Source: Hyphomonadaceae bacterium UBA4763
Lineage (GTDB): Bacteria; Pseudomonadota; Alphaproteobacteria; Caulobacterales; Aquidulcibacteraceae
Length of the DNA stretch: 6,517 nucleotides
NCBI GenBank assembly: GCA_002403455.1
Contig: DHHV01000059.1
Coordinates: 1 to 6,517 of the forward strand
Reading direction: 5' to 3'
Position numbers and translations under genes: made by a program. The stretch's first letter is position 1. Each line of letters starts with the position of its first letter. The notes under the pieces were generated by a model. It was not told the DNA's origin, searched no databases, and saw only the letters and a list, made by a program, of their open reading frames with translations. Shown here piece by piece: positions 4,869 to 6,517 of the stretch.

Positions 4869-6517
4869 ATAATCGGCGAACCGGCGGCGACATCGCTTCG
4901 CACCAGATTTGCGCCGTCAAAGACCTTTACCGCAAAGCCTGTCTCATCCGACCCGATCGGAATATCGGGCGCGTCAAAATTGTCGGCATTGACCCGTCCG
5001 CGCCGGATGAATGAAATCTCCAGTCCGCCGTCAACCATCCGCTTTGCCCGCAGATGCGCCGGCGCCAAGGGCCGCAGCGCTCGCCCGGCAACGCTCACCG
5101 AGACTTCCCGAAAGCGCGGATCGCTCGGCGATAATTCAATCGGCCCCGCCCGCCACAACAGCGGCAAACCACGCTCGAAATCGGCCAATTGCGCCCGCGC
5201 CAAAGCGCGATCAACGAACACTACTTCTGCGCCCGGCGGCGCAATCTGCGCGCTCAAATCCTCGCTGCCGGCTTGCCCGCGCAACAATCGCGCAAATCGA
5301 TAGACATTGGCCGCCACCAGCTCAATCTCCCCGGCCTGCAACAATTCCCAATCGCCGGAGGCATGGCGCAGCAACAGCGCATTCGCCCCGTTCAACACGC
5401 TCAAATCTGAGGCGCTGGCGAGCCCCAACCGATCCATACGCACGTCAAGGCTTGCGCCATAATCCCACCGGCCGCTGCATCCCGCCGCCAGGCTCGTCAG
5501 CGTAACGCCGGTAATCGCCGGCGCTACGACTTCGGTTCGCAACCGCAAGCCCGACACCTCCGCCCCGGCATAGACCGCGACTTTGCCCGGCCACACCGGC
5601 GCCCGCACTGCAATCAACGGACGGAAATCCTCCTCTGCCCCCGGCAAAGGCGGCGCATCGATCACCAGGAATTCAAGGCCCGACCCATTCTGACCCGGCA
5701 GCGAGGCTCCTTCCGGCGTCGGGCCTGCCGGCCCGAGCGCATTCGCCCCGGCGCTCTGCCCAACCAAGATCGCCCGCCGCAGCGCTCCGCCTTCGACCCG
5801 TTGGACCTTAAACTTGCCGCCGTGATCGGCCAATGTCACCGCATCGCCCGGCTCGAACCGCGCCGCCGACGGCGCCAAAACCACGTCAAAGCCGATTTCG
5901 CCGGCCCGCGCATCGGCAAAAGCTCGTTCGGCAATCTGCGCCGCCGCCGCTTCATCCAGCGCCAAAGTCAACTCAAGATCGACAATCCCCGCCCCAATGC
6001 CTGCCCCGCCACGCGCGCTGGCGACGCCCGCCCGCTGATCGCGCGCGCTGTCGCGAAAGCGCACCCGCACGTCATGCACGCGCCGCTGCGGGTCGGCCCG
6101 GCTTTCCTCCAGGCCCAGCGGCAATGCCCCGATCGCCGCCAGCCCGTCCGGTGCGATCACCGCTTCGCCGCCGCGTTGGCGGTGATAGAATCGCAGGCCC
6201 GTTGCATCGGCCACCGCCTCGACATCGTAAGCGATCGCCAGGCGTTCGAGCGATTGTCGCGCCGTCTCCGATCCCGACAACAAATAGCCGGACACCAAGC
6301 CATAAAGCCCACTGACATCGACCGGCGCGAGGCCCGCGCTTGCGCATAACGCCGCCACCACGTCCGAAAGGGTCGCCAAGCCCAAGCGGCCATTGAGCCA
6401 ATGACCCAGTCGCCAATTATCCGCATCGCCCCAGACATCGCGCAAAGCGGGAAAAGCTGGAAAGGGCCGCGCATCCCAGCACCAGACGAAAATCGAGTCC
6501 GCGCTCAGCATCGGCCC
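4757..6517 (-). CDS. GTA/phage baseplate-tail tip protein, C-terminal 586 residues (RcGTA gp15/rcc01698-like); partial
   Basis: The frame is open to the right edge, so the visible piece is the C-terminal part of a longer protein; RcGTA gp15 is about 1,300 residues. Near its start it shows the family signature IFVWCWDARPFPAFP followed by WGDADNWRLGHWLNGRLG, typical of the glycoside-hydrolase/phage-tail family of GTA host-specificity proteins. Residues about 60-250 resemble the Phage-tail_3 (baseplate hub-like) region, including a RFEPGDAVTL segment; the rest matches in layout the C-terminal rcc01698-type domain and ends in a beta-rich SVAAISARWGEGP strand. In RcGTA this 'megatron' protein forms the tail tip that contacts the recipient envelope during DNA delivery. 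It is normally the last structural gene of the cluster, which fits the convergent gene after it; the remaining GTA genes should lie to the right. No frameshift or stop is seen. A related prophage cannot be wholly excluded. Confidence 0.9.
   Translation of the reverse strand, partial: GPMLSADSIFVWCWDARPFPAFPALRDVWGDADNWRLGHWLNGRLGLATLSDVVAALCASAGLAPVDVSGLYGLVSGYLLSGSETARQSLERLAIAYDVEAVADATGLRFYHRQRGGEAVIAPDGLAAIGALPLGLEESRADPQRRVHDVRVRFRDSARDQRAGVASARGGAGIGAGIVDLELTLALDEAAAAQIAERAFADARAGEIGFDVVLAPSAARFEPGDAVTLADHGGKFKVQRVEGGALRRAILVGQSAGANALGPAGPTPEGASLPGQNGSGLEFLVIDAPPLPGAEEDFRPLIAVRAPVWPGKVAVYAGAEVSGLRLRTEVVAPAITGVTLTSLAAGCSGRWDYGASLDVRMDRLGLASASDLSVLNGANALLLRHASGDWELLQAGEIELVAANVYRFARLLRGQAGSEDLSAQIAPPGAEVVFVDRALARAQLADFERGLPLLWRAGPIELSPSDPRFREVSVSVAGRALRPLAPAHLRAKRMVDGGLEISFIRRGRVNADNFDAPDIPIGSDETGFAVKVFDGANLVRSDVAAGSPIIYAASALGGAATAVLRVSVAAISARWGEGPAASVEVA

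Noticed and set aside
1..6517. CRISPR arrays, tRNAs, insertion sequences or attachment sites
   Set aside because: No regularly spaced repeats, no tRNA-like cloverleaf, no transposase and no duplicated flanking repeats were seen on reading both strands.

Overview
The window is a high-GC chromosomal segment from what is most likely an alphaproteobacterium. The case rests on the C-terminal part of a gene-transfer-agent (GTA) tail-tip protein, which closely resembles the terminal gene of the Rhodobacter-type GTA cluster. Strong G/C preference at third codon positions and a pyrroloquinoline-quinone (PQQ) type periplasmic sugar dehydrogenase agree with this. Order or genus cannot be fixed from the sequence alone. 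I see no tRNA, rRNA, CRISPR array, insertion sequence or integrase.

Layout. Positions 1-3115 hold a leftward (minus-strand) series: a TIR-domain membrane protein with periplasmic peptidoglycan-binding repeats (3115 to 1514), a 135-bp gap, an exported sorbosone/glucose dehydrogenase-like beta-propeller (1378 to 101), and 7 bp later the signal peptide of another exported protein that leaves the window at its left edge. A 151-bp divergent spacer (3116-3266) separates this series from rightward genes: the universal translation-associated ATPase ychF (3267-4364) and a small, mostly helical protein of unknown function (4407-4868). The small gene converges on, and overlaps by 112 bp, the 3' end of the GTA tail-tip gene (6517 to 4757), whose start lies beyond the right edge.

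How they relate. The dehydrogenase and the truncated signal-peptide gene look like an operon, and the second product may be an electron acceptor or another periplasmic partner. YchF is housekeeping, and the small downstream gene probably shares its transcript. The GTA gene is the expected last gene of a GTA structural cluster that should continue to the right.

The most unusual item is the TIR protein. A cytoplasmic TIR-like domain is joined by one membrane span and a Pro/Ala/Thr/Gly-rich linker to two periplasmic peptidoglycan-binding domains. Its TIR domain has alanine where NAD-cleaving TIR domains carry the catalytic glutamate, so a wall-anchored scaffold or sensor is more likely than a toxic NADase. 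I cannot show that it is a new system.
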